Shown here in pieces: positions 7,180 through 15,275 of a DNA stretch of 45,116 nt; within the stretch, counting starts at the first letter, position 1, and each line of letters starts with the position of its first letter. The DNA is taken from contig CAUDZT010000008.1 of the NCBI GenBank assembly GCA_958453935.1, positions 1 through 45,116 on the forward strand. Reading direction: 5' to 3'. The notes beneath the pieces are model-generated. The model made no database searches. It had not been told where the DNA came from and was given only the letters and a program-made list of their open reading frames with translations. The DNA is from an uncultured Collinsella sp. (GTDB lineage Bacteria; Actinomycetota; Coriobacteriia; Coriobacteriales; Coriobacteriaceae). Both the position numbers and the translations under genes were made by a program.

Positions 7180-8265
7180 CTATTCCTCTTTGGCAAGATC
7201 AAAGGTCACGGTGATTCGATCACGCGAAACACGGATCTTTGGGTCGCCGCAAAGGTTGAGATAGTACCGGGTGGCAAGGTCATTAAAGTCGCGTTCCACA
7301 GCGCGCGAAAACTGTGCCATGTCATCCTTGGCAATACGTAGCCCGCGACGATCCTTCGCGAGATCGACAGGAGCCGGCGCATGCGAGGACGAATCACGCT
7401 CGCGCAGCAGACGCGCGGTCACACCGCGAACGGGCTTAATCTGCCCTGCCAAAATGCGATGGGCCGTGCGCTCGGACATCTCAAGACCCAAACCCGAACA
7501 AATACGGATAAAGTCCTCGGCATCAGAAGCAAGGCCTAAACGATCGACAACCGGAAGCTCGCTCTCGTCATCAATGAACAGGAGACGAGACGTATCGAGC
7601 CGACTTGACGCTTGAGCATAAAGGGTCGCGGCAATCTCAGACGGAGAACCGAGATAGACATCGCAACCACGCAACTCCTCGAGCGCAAACTCACAAGCAG
7701 CGCGAATAATATTATGTGGACCGCGAGCGCAGACATAACGTCCGTCCTCATCCTTGACGGCCTGGGGCCAGCTGGACTGATCGGCACGCTCACTGAGGCG
7801 GTCGGCCGCAACGCTCACCTTGAAGGCTGAACCAAGATCGACGCCGGACGTGACCACACGGGCCTCGTCGGTGTTCTGCTTGATCGAAAACAATGCCATG
7901 CCACGACCGTGAACGCCCCAACGGTCCATCTTCATGCTCTCGAGCTTGGAGGTAACGCGGGCATCAAAGATTCGCTCTTGCATATCCTGCGGAACGCCAG
8001 AACCGTTATCCAGAAAGACAAGCGTGCGGACGCCATCTTCCTTGGTCGTGGCGAGATAGACCTTGTCGGCGCCGGCATCGCGAGCATTACGGAGCATTTC
8101 GATGACGATGTCCTCGACATGCTGAATGTCGTGCTTAGCCTGGCGCCGCTCGGCCTCCGAAACGCGGAGGCGGACATACCCCTCGCCAAGGTTCTCCTCG
8201 ACGCGAAGGTTGCCCTCCCCCGACATCGACGCGATAAATGAGATGAGCTCGTTCGCGTCGCTCAT
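7180..8265 (-). CDS. GHKL (Hsp90-like) ATPase, function unknown
   Basis: A 361-aa soluble protein with a Bergerat-fold ATP-binding domain. The N box is EMLRNARDAGAD (56-67), G1 is DNGSGVP (86-92), and the G2 lid motif is GVHGRGMAL (117-125). Beyond about residue 150 I recognise no domain. No transmembrane or sensor region is visible, and there is no histidine-kinase dimerisation domain, so it is not a typical two-component kinase; MutL/gyrase-B-like or MORC-like chaperone or ATPase behaviour is possible. The ATG comes one base after the rny stop and has no clear ribosome-binding site, which points to translational coupling with RNase Y. In Bacillus the equivalent slot between rny and spoVS is held by ymdB. 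Confidence 0.85.
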   Translation of the reverse strand: MSDANELISFIASMSGEGNLRVEENLGEGYVRLRVSEAERRQAKHDIQHVEDIVIEMLRNARDAGADKVYLATTKEDGVRTLVFLDNGSGVPQDMQERIFDARVTSKLESMKMDRWGVHGRGMALFSIKQNTDEARVVTSGVDLGSAFKVSVAADRLSERADQSSWPQAVKDEDGRYVCARGPHNIIRAACEFALEELRGCDVYLGSPSEIAATLYAQASSRLDTSRLLFIDDESELPVVDRLGLASDAEDFIRICSGLGLEMSERTAHRILAGQIKPVRGVTARLLRERDSSSHAPAPVDLAKDRRGLRIAKDDMAQFSRAVERDFNDLATRYYLNLCGDPKIRVSRDRITVTFDLAKEE

Positions 8266-8266
8266 G

Positions 8267-9817
8267 TTATTTAGCGATATCGACAGCGCGGCTCTCGCGA
8301 ATCACGACGACGCGCACCTGACCGGGATACTCCATCTCTTCCTCGATCTGATGGGCGATATCGTGAGCCAGGACCGTGGACTGGGCATCGGAGATCTTGT
8401 CCGGCTGGACCATGACGTGGACCTCGCGACCGGCCTGCATGGCATAGGTACGTTCGACGCCGTCATGGGAGTTGGCGATCTCCTCGAGCTTCTCGAGACG
8501 CTTGATGTAGTTCTCGGCAGACTCGCGACGGGCACCGGGGCGAGAGGCAGAGACAGCATCGGCGGCCTGCACCAGGACATCGAGCACCGTGTTGGGGTCG
8601 ACATCGGCATGGTGAGCCTCAATAGCGTGGACGATAACGGGCTTCTCGCCATAACGGCGGGCAAGCTCGGCGCCGATGACGGCATGCGGGCCCTCGACGT
8701 CGTGGTCGATTGCCTTGCCCAGGTCATGAAGCAGGCCGGCGCGCTTGGCGGTCACAACGTCCAGGCCAAGCTCGGAAGCCATCACGCCGCACAGATCAGA
8801 GACCTCGAGGGAATGCTGAAGCACGTTCTGACCAAACGAGGTACGGTAGCGCAGGGCACCAAGGGTCTTGACGATCTCGGGGTGCAGATCGTGGATGCCG
8901 GTATCGAAGGCAGCCTGCTCGCCAGCCTCGCGCACGCGCTGCTGAACCAGGTCGGCAGCCTTGTGATACATCTCCTCGATACGGGCAGGGTGAATGCGGC
9001 CGTCGGCGATGAGGTTCTCGAGGGCGACACGGGCGGTCTCACGACGGACCGGGTCGAAGCTCGAAAGAACGACGGTCTCGGGCGTGTCGTCGATCACGAG
9101 GTTGACGCCGGAAACCTGCTCGAAGGTCCGGATGTTGCGACCCTCGCGACCGATGATACGGCCCTTGAGGTCATCAGAGGGAATGTGCACGGAGGTAACG
9201 GTGACCTCGGCAGTGTGATCGGCAGCGCAGCGCTGAATCGCCAGAGACAGAATCTCCTGGGCGGTCTTGTGGCACTCGGCGCGAACCTGCTGCTCGGACT
9301 CGCGAATGATCGTGGCGGCCTCGTGGGTGACCTCGCCGCGAACCTTATCGAGGAGCTCCTTGTGGGCGTCCTCGCGGGTAAGGTCGGCGATACGCTCGAG
9401 CTCGGAGGTCTGCTTTGCGCAGAGCTCCTCGAGCTCACGGGAGCGCTTCTCGACCTGACCGGCCTGGCTGGACAGCTGATGCTCGCGCTTGTCGAGAGCG
9501 TCGTTGCGGCGATCGAGGGATTCCTCGCGCTGCATCACGCGGTTCTCGAGCGTACGAATCTCGTTCTTACGCTGCTTGTCCTCGGCCTCAGCGGCCTGCT
9601 TGTTCTTGATGATCTCCTCTTTAGCCTCGAGCAGAGCCTCTTTTTTGAGGGTCTCGGCCTGACGCTTAGCATCACCGATCAGGGACTCAGCCTGTGCGTG
9701 TGCCGACTGGATTTTTTCGTCGGCCTCGTGAAGACTACCCTGCTTGGCGGTGCGCATGTAGGCAATGGCGGCGATGGCACCCAAAATGATGCCAACGAGC
9801 GCTGCGATGATAGGCAT
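8267..9817 (-). CDS. rny: Ribonuclease Y
   Basis: A 516-aa membrane-anchored endoribonuclease that starts mRNA decay. It has an N-terminal transmembrane helix (about 4-22), a long charged coiled coil (about 30-200), a KH domain around GRIIGREGRNIRTFE, and an HD domain with HSLEVSDL and LLHDLGKAIDHD. The ATG at 9817 follows AAGGAG with 5 nt spacing; a GTG six bases upstream overlaps that site and is rejected. A strong promoter is visible 166-195 bp upstream (9984-10012). The GHKL ATPase gene follows after one base. Confidence 0.97.
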   Translation of the reverse strand: MPIIAALVGIILGAIAAIAYMRTAKQGSLHEADEKIQSAHAQAESLIGDAKRQAETLKKEALLEAKEEIIKNKQAAEAEDKQRKNEIRTLENRVMQREESLDRRNDALDKREHQLSSQAGQVEKRSRELEELCAKQTSELERIADLTREDAHKELLDKVRGEVTHEAATIIRESEQQVRAECHKTAQEILSLAIQRCAADHTAEVTVTSVHIPSDDLKGRIIGREGRNIRTFEQVSGVNLVIDDTPETVVLSSFDPVRRETARVALENLIADGRIHPARIEEMYHKAADLVQQRVREAGEQAAFDTGIHDLHPEIVKTLGALRYRTSFGQNVLQHSLEVSDLCGVMASELGLDVVTAKRAGLLHDLGKAIDHDVEGPHAVIGAELARRYGEKPVIVHAIEAHHADVDPNTVLDVLVQAADAVSASRPGARRESAENYIKRLEKLEEIANSHDGVERTYAMQAGREVHVMVQPDKISDAQSTVLAHDIAHQIEEEMEYPGQVRVVVIRESRAVDIAK

Positions 9818-9983
9818 GCTCACTCCTTTTTATGGATTCGTTACACAACAAAGCGAACCGTCCTTACGAACGGCTCGCGACATTTGAGTAATATGGGCGC
9901 AGCTTATGCGGGTCGGATACAGATAAACATATAAACAAACTCATTACAGATGAGCACATATCACAAAGCAAATGACATTGTTT

Positions 9984-10012
9984 ATCGTACGTTGAACCAC
10001 AACAACTGTCAA
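9984..10012 (-). promoter_or_regulatory. Promoter for rny
   Basis: On the minus strand TTGACA (10012-10007) and TACGAT (9989-9984) are separated by 17 bp. The long leader to the rny ATG contains a 9-bp hairpin (about 9853-9878, one mismatch), which could serve autoregulation by RNase Y; that part is speculative. Confidence 0.65.
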
Positions 10013-10074
10013 ATAAATGGCCCCAGCACGGCGGCTAAAACGCGGTGAACGGCAGGGCCACAAAACGCATACGC

Positions 10075-10767
10075 CTAAACCGCACATTCCTCACGTTCGG
10101 CATCGAGACGTGCCTTAACGGCATCGGCGGCGATATGATACGAGAAGCCCTTGCCCATCAAAAACCGAACCAGTTTTTCGAATCCGCGCGTCTCTGGGAC
10201 ACGCCGCTTGGCGAGCAGGGCTGACGCACGCGCCAAATCGTCTTCGACGGCAAAATAATCCTCGGGATAACCGGGAATGTCATCGAGCACGACATGACGG
10301 CGCTTGAGCTCGGTCTCGATTTTGCGCTGTCCCCAACCGCGCCGCTTGCGCTCCTCGATAAAGTACGAGCAAAAGCGGTTCTCGTCTAAAAAGCGATACT
10401 CGGTGGCGCGCTCGACGGCGAAATCGATCGCGGTCTGGTGAAAGCCGTAGCGAGCCAGCTTGTCACGGACCTCGCCCGTCGCATGGTCGCGGCGCGATAA
10501 CATCTCGGTCACCATGGTAAGTGCACATTTACGCTCGACGAGCTGCACCGCCTCACGAAAGTTGTCCCAATCACAGGGAAGATCGGGGCGGTTTTTGACA
10601 TACAGGCGCGCGACCCGCACGGGAATCCAAATGGACCGCTCAAAACCGCCCTCAAGCTCACAATCGATATGTGCGCAAGGCTTTTTGGACGCATACCCGT
10701 TCGAGAACGAGGAGGCCGCCTTCTTATCGGGAAAGACGACCGTGGCCTCGGTCACCGTATACGACAT
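10075..10767 (-). CDS. recX: Regulatory protein RecX
   Basis: A 230-aa RecX, which modulates RecA filament growth. The RecX three-helix repeats begin around residue 80, with LSRRDHATGEVRDKLARYGF, EYRFLDENRFCSYFIEERKRRGWG and a final GFEKLVRFLMGKGFSYHIAADAV. About 75 extra N-terminal residues precede the repeats, somewhat longer than the commonest RecX. It starts 11 bp after the recA stop, so the pair is co-transcribed from the SOS-controlled recA promoter. The ribosome-binding site is weak, in keeping with low RecX output relative to RecA. Confidence 0.93.
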   Translation of the reverse strand: MSYTVTEATVVFPDKKAASSFSNGYASKKPCAHIDCELEGGFERSIWIPVRVARLYVKNRPDLPCDWDNFREAVQLVERKCALTMVTEMLSRRDHATGEVRDKLARYGFHQTAIDFAVERATEYRFLDENRFCSYFIEERKRRGWGQRKIETELKRRHVVLDDIPGYPEDYFAVEDDLARASALLAKRRVPETRGFEKLVRFLMGKGFSYHIAADAVKARLDAEREECAV

Positions 10768-10778
10768 GAGCGTAACCG

Positions 10779-11927
10779 CTACTCGTCGTCATCATCGAGC
10801 ATGGCGGAACCATCGATGGCGTAAAGCTCGTCAAACTCCTCAGGCGCAGGCTGATCGGTCAGCTCGACCTCGGATGGAGCATCGTCGTCAAACTCAAGCC
10901 CGCAGGCAAGGCGGACCTTATGCTCAATCTCGTCGGCGCAATCAGGGTGTTCGCGCAGGAACGCCTTGGCGGCCTCGCGACCGTTGCCGAGCTTGTCCTC
11001 GCCATAGGCAAACCAGGAGCCCATCTTCTTGCAGATGCCGCACTCGACAGCCATGTCCAGAATCGAGCCCTCCTTAGAGATGCCCGTACCGTACATGATG
11101 TCGAACTCAGCAGAACGGAACGGAGCTGCCACCTTGTTCTTAACGACCTTGGCGCGCACGCGGTTACCGATAACCTCATCCTTAAGCTTAATGCTGTCGA
11201 TGCGGCGAATGTCGATACGCACCGAAGAGAAGAACTTAAGGGCGCGGCCGCCCGTCGTGGTCTCGGGGTTGCCGAACATGACGCCGATCTTCTCTCGCAG
11301 CTGGTTAATGAAGATGCATGTCGTGTTGGACTTGGACAGCGAGCCGGCGAGCTTGCGGAGCGCCTGACTCATCAGGCGAGCTTGCAAACCGACCGTGGTA
11401 TCGCCGATCTCTCCCTCGATCTCGGCACGCGGGGTCAGCGCGGCGACGGAGTCGACGACGATGGCATCGATGGCGCCGGAACGCACGAGCATGTCAACAA
11501 TCTCGAGCGCCTGCTCACCCGTATCAGGCTGGGAAATCAGTACCTCGTCGATATCCACGCCAATGCGCGCGGCATACGTGGGATCGAGCGCGTGCTCGGC
11601 ATCGATAAATGCCACCACGCCACCCATTGCCTGGGCCTCGGCCAGGATCTCAAGCGAAAGCGTCGTCTTACCGGAGGACTCAGGGCCGTAAATCTCGACG
11701 ATGCGGCCGCGCGGCACACCGCCGATACCCAGAGCGGCATCGAGTGCCAGAGCGCCCGTAGGGATGGCCTCGACCTCGAGCTCGGGGCCACCGTCGCCGT
11801 ACCTCATGATGGAGCCTTGACCGAACTTCTTCTCGATCTCGGCCTTGGTGGTGGCGATCATCTCATCGCGCTCTTTACCCGTCGTGCGAGCATGAACGGT
11901 ACGTACGGGACCTGAATTCTTGGCCAT
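10779..11927 (-). CDS. recA: Recombinase RecA
   Basis: A 382-aa RecA: Walker A GPESSGKT, Walker B IVVDSVAAL, the L1/L2 DNA-binding loops around EIEGEIGD and MFGNPETTTGGRALKF, and an acidic C-terminus ending in a run of aspartates. It drives strand exchange and activates LexA self-cleavage. The ATG at 11927 follows AGGAGGG with 6 nt spacing; the frame extends 7 codons upstream without support. A promoter with a LexA box in its spacer lies 31-59 bp upstream. Confidence 0.98.
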   Translation of the reverse strand: MAKNSGPVRTVHARTTGKERDEMIATTKAEIEKKFGQGSIMRYGDGGPELEVEAIPTGALALDAALGIGGVPRGRIVEIYGPESSGKTTLSLEILAEAQAMGGVVAFIDAEHALDPTYAARIGVDIDEVLISQPDTGEQALEIVDMLVRSGAIDAIVVDSVAALTPRAEIEGEIGDTTVGLQARLMSQALRKLAGSLSKSNTTCIFINQLREKIGVMFGNPETTTGGRALKFFSSVRIDIRRIDSIKLKDEVIGNRVRAKVVKNKVAAPFRSAEFDIMYGTGISKEGSILDMAVECGICKKMGSWFAYGEDKLGNGREAAKAFLREHPDCADEIEHKVRLACGLEFDDDAPSEVELTDQPAPEEFDELYAIDGSAMLDDDDE

Positions 11928-11957
11928 GAAAAGCCCTCCTCTTAACAACCTGCATCG

Positions 11958-11986
11958 ATAATAAACGAACGGCTGTTCGTGGTCAA
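11958..11986 (-). promoter_or_regulatory. recA promoter
   Basis: On the minus strand TTGACC (11986-11981), a 17-bp spacer and TATTAT (11963-11958). The LexA box occupies the spacer. This gives recA its own start independent of cinA, whose terminator-like hairpin lies upstream at 12154-12177. Confidence 0.8.
11966..11979. promoter_or_regulatory. LexA box of recA
   Basis: CGAACGGCTGTTCG is a perfect match to CGAAC-N4-GTTCG and sits between the -35 and -10 of the recA promoter, the classic repressible position. Confidence 0.9.
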
Positions 11987-12028
11987 CCGTTCAGATAAAT
12001 CATATGCAGGCAGTCTTTCCAAAACCCA

Positions 12029-12068
12029 ACCAAACGCCGACCAAATACTGACCAAATGCTTGACCACA
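12029..12068. repeat. Phased ACCAAA repeats upstream of recA
   Basis: ACCAAAC/ACCAAAT units begin at 12029, 12040 and 12051, with a weaker ACCACAT at 12063, giving steps of 11, 11 and 12 bp. They lie about 80-115 bp upstream of the recA -10 on the same helical face. They could be an activator site or a curved tract; no function is shown. Confidence 0.5.
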
Positions 12069-12153
12069 TAGGGCCAAATATAAGCAAGGAAGGCGAAAAT
12101 AAACCTATGACCAGCAAAAACGCTGAATTTGTCAGAGGTCCCTATCTCCACAA

Positions 12154-12177
12154 TTAAGGGGCCCTAAGGCCCCTTAA
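12154..12177 (-). terminator. Perfect 10-bp hairpin after cinA
   Basis: TTAAGGGGCC (12154-12163) and GGCCCCTTAA (12168-12177) with a 4-nt loop, just beyond the cinA stop. The flanks are A/T-rich on both sides, so termination in either direction is possible; it probably separates the cinA and recA transcripts. Confidence 0.7.
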
Positions 12178-12184
12178 AACACGT

Positions 12185-12715
12185 CTATTCCATAGAGTTG
12201 AGCACAAGGGCAATGCGTCCCAATGCCTCCGCGACCGCATGGGCACGAACACACGAACGGTCGCCCTCATAGTGGCAGCGCACAGAGTCCACGACCGGCA
12301 CTTCCCCATCAGCCGCGCGATACGCCCAGCCAATATAGAAAGTGCCAGCCGGATCGTCCTCAGTGCCGCCGCCGGGGCCGGCATAACCCGTTGCGCTCAC
12401 TGCAATATCGCTCTGGTACAGCTCCAGCGAACCCGCCGCCATCTCGCGCGCGGTCTGATGCGACACCGCGGTATAGCGGTCGAGCGTCTCCTGATCAACA
12501 CCCAAAACGCGATGCTTGATCTCATCGCAGTAGGTCACCGCACCGCCACGCAGCACCGCCGAGGCGCCCGGGATATCGGCAATCGTCGAGGAGATCATAC
12601 CTGCTGTCAGCGACTCAGCCGTCGAAACCGTCACGCCCCGAGCGCTCGCGCGCTCGACAATATCGCGCGCCAGCCCCTCGTTATGTGCGGAAATCTGCTC
12701 AAAAGAGTCCGTCAT
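12185..12715 (-). CDS. pncC: CinA C-terminal domain / nicotinamide-nucleotide amidase
   Basis: A 176-aa protein containing only the CinA C-terminal (PncC) domain: STAESLTAGMISS, GGAVTYCDEIKHRVLGV, and VSATGYAGPGGGTEDDPAGTFYIG. The family deamidates NMN to nicotinate mononucleotide, recycling pyridine nucleotide released by DNA ligase. The MoCF-like N-terminal half of full-length CinA is absent. The ATG at 12715 is preferred over a GTG two codons earlier; neither has a strong ribosome-binding site. It lies 12 bp downstream of pgsA and before recA, as in Firmicutes. Confidence 0.93.
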   Translation of the reverse strand: MTDSFEQISAHNEGLARDIVERASARGVTVSTAESLTAGMISSTIADIPGASAVLRGGAVTYCDEIKHRVLGVDQETLDRYTAVSHQTAREMAAGSLELYQSDIAVSATGYAGPGGGTEDDPAGTFYIGWAYRAADGEVPVVDSVRCHYEGDRSCVRAHAVAEALGRIALVLNSME

Positions 12716-12727
12716 ACCCACTAGGAC

Positions 12728-13366
12728 CTAGACCGAAAAGACGATCTTGCGGCAGTTCCAGAAGTACTGGGCGCCCGAGATAACGGTCAGGACAACGGCA
12801 ACGGCGTACAGGAAACGCGACACCGAGTAGATGCCGAGCGTCAGCGCCAGCGGGCCAAGGTGCAAGCCGGCCATCGCAAAGACGCACAGGTAACCGCAGA
12901 TGGAGACCATCGTGGTCGCCGTCTTGTACTTGCCAAGCTTATCGGCGGCAACGACAACGCCGGCGGCACTAGCGACCATGCGCAGGGCGCTTACCAGCAG
13001 CTCGCGGAACAAGATGATGAACACGGACCAAACCGACACGGCACCAAAGTCCAAGAATAGCAGCAGGGCCGAGAATACGAGCAGCTTGTCGGCGATGGGG
13101 TCCAAGAATTTACCGAAGTCGGTAATCTCGTTGCGCGAGCGCGCCAGGTAGCCGTCAACCTTATCGGTGCACGACAGGATGACGTACAGAATGAAGGCAG
13201 CGGCGGCGAGCGGGCCGTCGAAGATGCTCCAATCTGTACCGGCAACACTCGTGTGAGAAAGCGCCGACACGATCATGAACACCGGGATAAAGACGATGCG
13301 AACGCACGTCACGATGTTGGCGGGCGTCCAAACACTCGTCAGTTCCTTATTGCTCTCGTTTGCCAC
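12728..13366 (-). CDS. pgsA: CDP-diacylglycerol-glycerol-3-phosphate 3-phosphatidyltransferase
   Basis: A 212-aa membrane enzyme of phosphatidylglycerol synthesis. The CDP-alcohol phosphotransferase signature DG-x2-AR-x8-G-x3-D-x3-D is visible in VDGYLARSRNEITDFG with the following KFLDPIADK. There are about five to six hydrophobic helices and the length is normal. It starts at a GTG preceded by AGGAG with 6 nt spacing. It lies 10 bp downstream of rimO and is followed closely by cinA. Confidence 0.95.
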   Translation of the reverse strand: MANESNKELTSVWTPANIVTCVRIVFIPVFMIVSALSHTSVAGTDWSIFDGPLAAAAFILYVILSCTDKVDGYLARSRNEITDFGKFLDPIADKLLVFSALLLFLDFGAVSVWSVFIILFRELLVSALRMVASAAGVVVAADKLGKYKTATTMVSICGYLCVFAMAGLHLGPLALTLGIYSVSRFLYAVAVVLTVISGAQYFWNCRKIVFSV

Positions 13367-13375
13367 GACGCTCTC

Positions 13376-14725
13376 CTACTCCACAACATGGCCGATAAGC
13401 TCATAGCAGAAGCTATCGGTAAACTCGACCGTCAGAATATCGCCCACAGATGCCTCGCTGGCATCCAGATGCACCGCGCCATCGGAATCAGGCGCCTGGA
13501 ACCAGGCATGTCCGATCAGCTCGGCGCCGTCTTCGGTCTCTTCGATACCGTCGACAATCACCTGGGCGCGCTCGCCCACATGTGCGGCAGTTGCAGCAAA
13601 ACCGAGCGACTCGGCCAGGTCCATGGCCTCCTGGGCGCGCTCGAGCTTGACCTCTTCGTCGACCTGGCCCTCCATCTTGGCGGCCAGGCTGCCCTCCTCC
13701 TGCGAGTAGGCAAAGACGCTCGTGTAGTCGAAGCCGACGGTGTCCATAAAGTCGATAAGGTCGCGGAACTCGTCGTCGGTCTCGGTCGGGAAGCCGACCA
13801 TGGCCGTGGAACGGATCACGATGCCGGGGATGCGCTCACGCAGATCGCGGAACAGGTCCTCGAGCTCCTGGCGCGAACCAGAACGGCGCATAGCCTTGAG
13901 GATGCGCGCGTCGCAGTGCTGCACGGGGATATCGATATAGGGCAGCACCTCGGGCGTATCACGAATGGTCTCAATGAGCTCGTCAGTCATGCCCTCGGGC
14001 TGCAGGTAGAGCACACGGACCCAGACGTTGTGCGGACGCACGGCCTCGGCGACGGCACGCAGCAGCTGCGCCAGATTGCGCGGCGAGCCCTCGGCGACAT
14101 CCTCGTCAGCAAAGTCGGTGCCCCAAATACCCGTGTCCTGGCCGATCAGCACGATCTCGCGCACACCGCCGGCAACCAGGTCGCGCACCTCGGAGATAAT
14201 GCTCTCGGCATTGCGCGAATGATAGCGACCGCGAATATACGGGATCATGCAGAAGCTACAGAAGCGGTTGCAGCCATCGGAGATCTTGACGTAGGCGACA
14301 GCGCCCTCGACGGTGCGCTTGACCTGCGGAATATAGACGGCAATCTCGCGCTCGACGCCCAGCACGCCATCGATGACCGCCACGATGCCATCCTCCTCGT
14401 CGGCCTTCACAAAGGCAGCGACCTCGGGCAGCTCATCGGGCAGATCGTCGCCATAGCGCGACGGCACACAGCCGCACATGACGATGGGGCAAGAACGAAC
14501 GCCGTCCTGAACCTCGTTGGCGAGCTCGAGCGTGGTCTCGATGCTCTCGGACGTTGCGGAGGCGAGGAACGAGCATGTATTGACGATGGCGATATCGGCA
14601 TCCTGCGGGTCGAATGCCTCCTCGTAGCCCGCGGCGGTCAAAAGAGAACGCATGCGGTCGGTGTCAACCTCGTTCTTAGCGCACCCGAGGGTGATGTAGA
14701 GCACGGAGCCCAACGGTGTATCCAT
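13376..14725 (-). CDS. rimO: Ribosomal protein S12 methylthiotransferase RimO
   Basis: A 449-aa radical SAM methylthiotransferase that modifies an aspartate of ribosomal protein S12. The MTTase domain begins with TLGCAKNEVDTDRM; NTCSF and VMCGCVPSRYG give the remaining auxiliary-cluster cysteines. The radical SAM motif is CNRFCSFC, followed by IPYIRGRYHSR, typical of RimO rather than MiaB, and a C-terminal TRAM domain. It is the second MiaB-family enzyme in this cluster. AAAGGA is 12 nt from the ATG, a long spacing. Confidence 0.95.
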   Translation of the reverse strand: MDTPLGSVLYITLGCAKNEVDTDRMRSLLTAAGYEEAFDPQDADIAIVNTCSFLASATSESIETTLELANEVQDGVRSCPIVMCGCVPSRYGDDLPDELPEVAAFVKADEEDGIVAVIDGVLGVEREIAVYIPQVKRTVEGAVAYVKISDGCNRFCSFCMIPYIRGRYHSRNAESIISEVRDLVAGGVREIVLIGQDTGIWGTDFADEDVAEGSPRNLAQLLRAVAEAVRPHNVWVRVLYLQPEGMTDELIETIRDTPEVLPYIDIPVQHCDARILKAMRRSGSRQELEDLFRDLRERIPGIVIRSTAMVGFPTETDDEFRDLIDFMDTVGFDYTSVFAYSQEEGSLAAKMEGQVDEEVKLERAQEAMDLAESLGFAATAAHVGERAQVIVDGIEETEDGAELIGHAWFQAPDSDGAVHLDASEASVGDILTVEFTDSFCYELIGHVVE

Positions 14726-14751
14726 GTTGGAGAGCAGTCCTTTCGAATGAA

Positions 14752-15249
14752 TTAGCGGTAGTTGGTGAACTGCAGCGGCTGACCGTAGTCCTGGTCGCGC
14801 AGGAACTGGATCACGGCCTGCAGCGCATCCTTGGAAGCAGAGGAAACACGCAGTTTGTCGGCCTCAATCGTCACCTTGACCTTGAGCTTCTGATCCTTAA
14901 TGTCCTTATTGATCTTCTTGGCAGTCGTCTGGTCGATACCCTCGACGATGTGACCGAGCACGCGCACGGTGCCGCCCGAGGCAGCCTGAGGCGCATCCCA
15001 GGACACAGCCTTAAGATCGATGCCACGCTTGATGAGCTTGGAGCTCAGGACATCGATGATCTGCTTGGAGACAAAGTCGGCCGGGGCGTTGATCGTAAAG
15101 AGTTTGTCGCCCTTCGAAAGCTCGATGGTGGCGCCGGAGTCCTTGAGGTCATAGCGCTGGGAAATCTCGCGCGTGGTCTGCTGGAAGGCATTGTCGACCT
15201 CCTGCATATTGACCTCGGACACGACGTCGAAGCTTGAATCTTTAGCCAT
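14752..15249 (-). CDS. YajQ-family nucleotide-binding protein
   Basis: A 165-aa YajQ-type protein: starts AKDSSFDVVSEVNMQEVDNA, with YDLKDSGATIEL and the C-terminal KVTIEADKLRVSSASKDALQ. The family has two ferredoxin-like domains. Members bind nucleotides, and a Xanthomonas homologue binds cyclic di-GMP; whether this one does cannot be told from sequence. AAAGGA precedes the ATG. It sits between the rodZ-like gene and rimO with short gaps (26 bp each), so it is in the same transcription unit. Confidence 0.94.
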   Translation of the reverse strand: MAKDSSFDVVSEVNMQEVDNAFQQTTREISQRYDLKDSGATIELSKGDKLFTINAPADFVSKQIIDVLSSKLIKRGIDLKAVSWDAPQAASGGTVRVLGHIVEGIDQTTAKKINKDIKDQKLKVKVTIEADKLRVSSASKDALQAVIQFLRDQDYGQPLQFTNYR

Positions 15250-15275
15250 GATGTTTCCTTTCGCGTACGAGCGGC

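Noticed and set aside
8126..9934. 602-codon open frame on the plus strand
   Set aside because: It is antisense to rny, which has full domain support; the low-complexity Gly/Leu/Asp peptide is a shadow of GC-rich codons.
13253..14755. 500-codon open frame on the plus strand
   Set aside because: It is antisense to rimO and pgsA, with no recognisable domain and repetitive composition.
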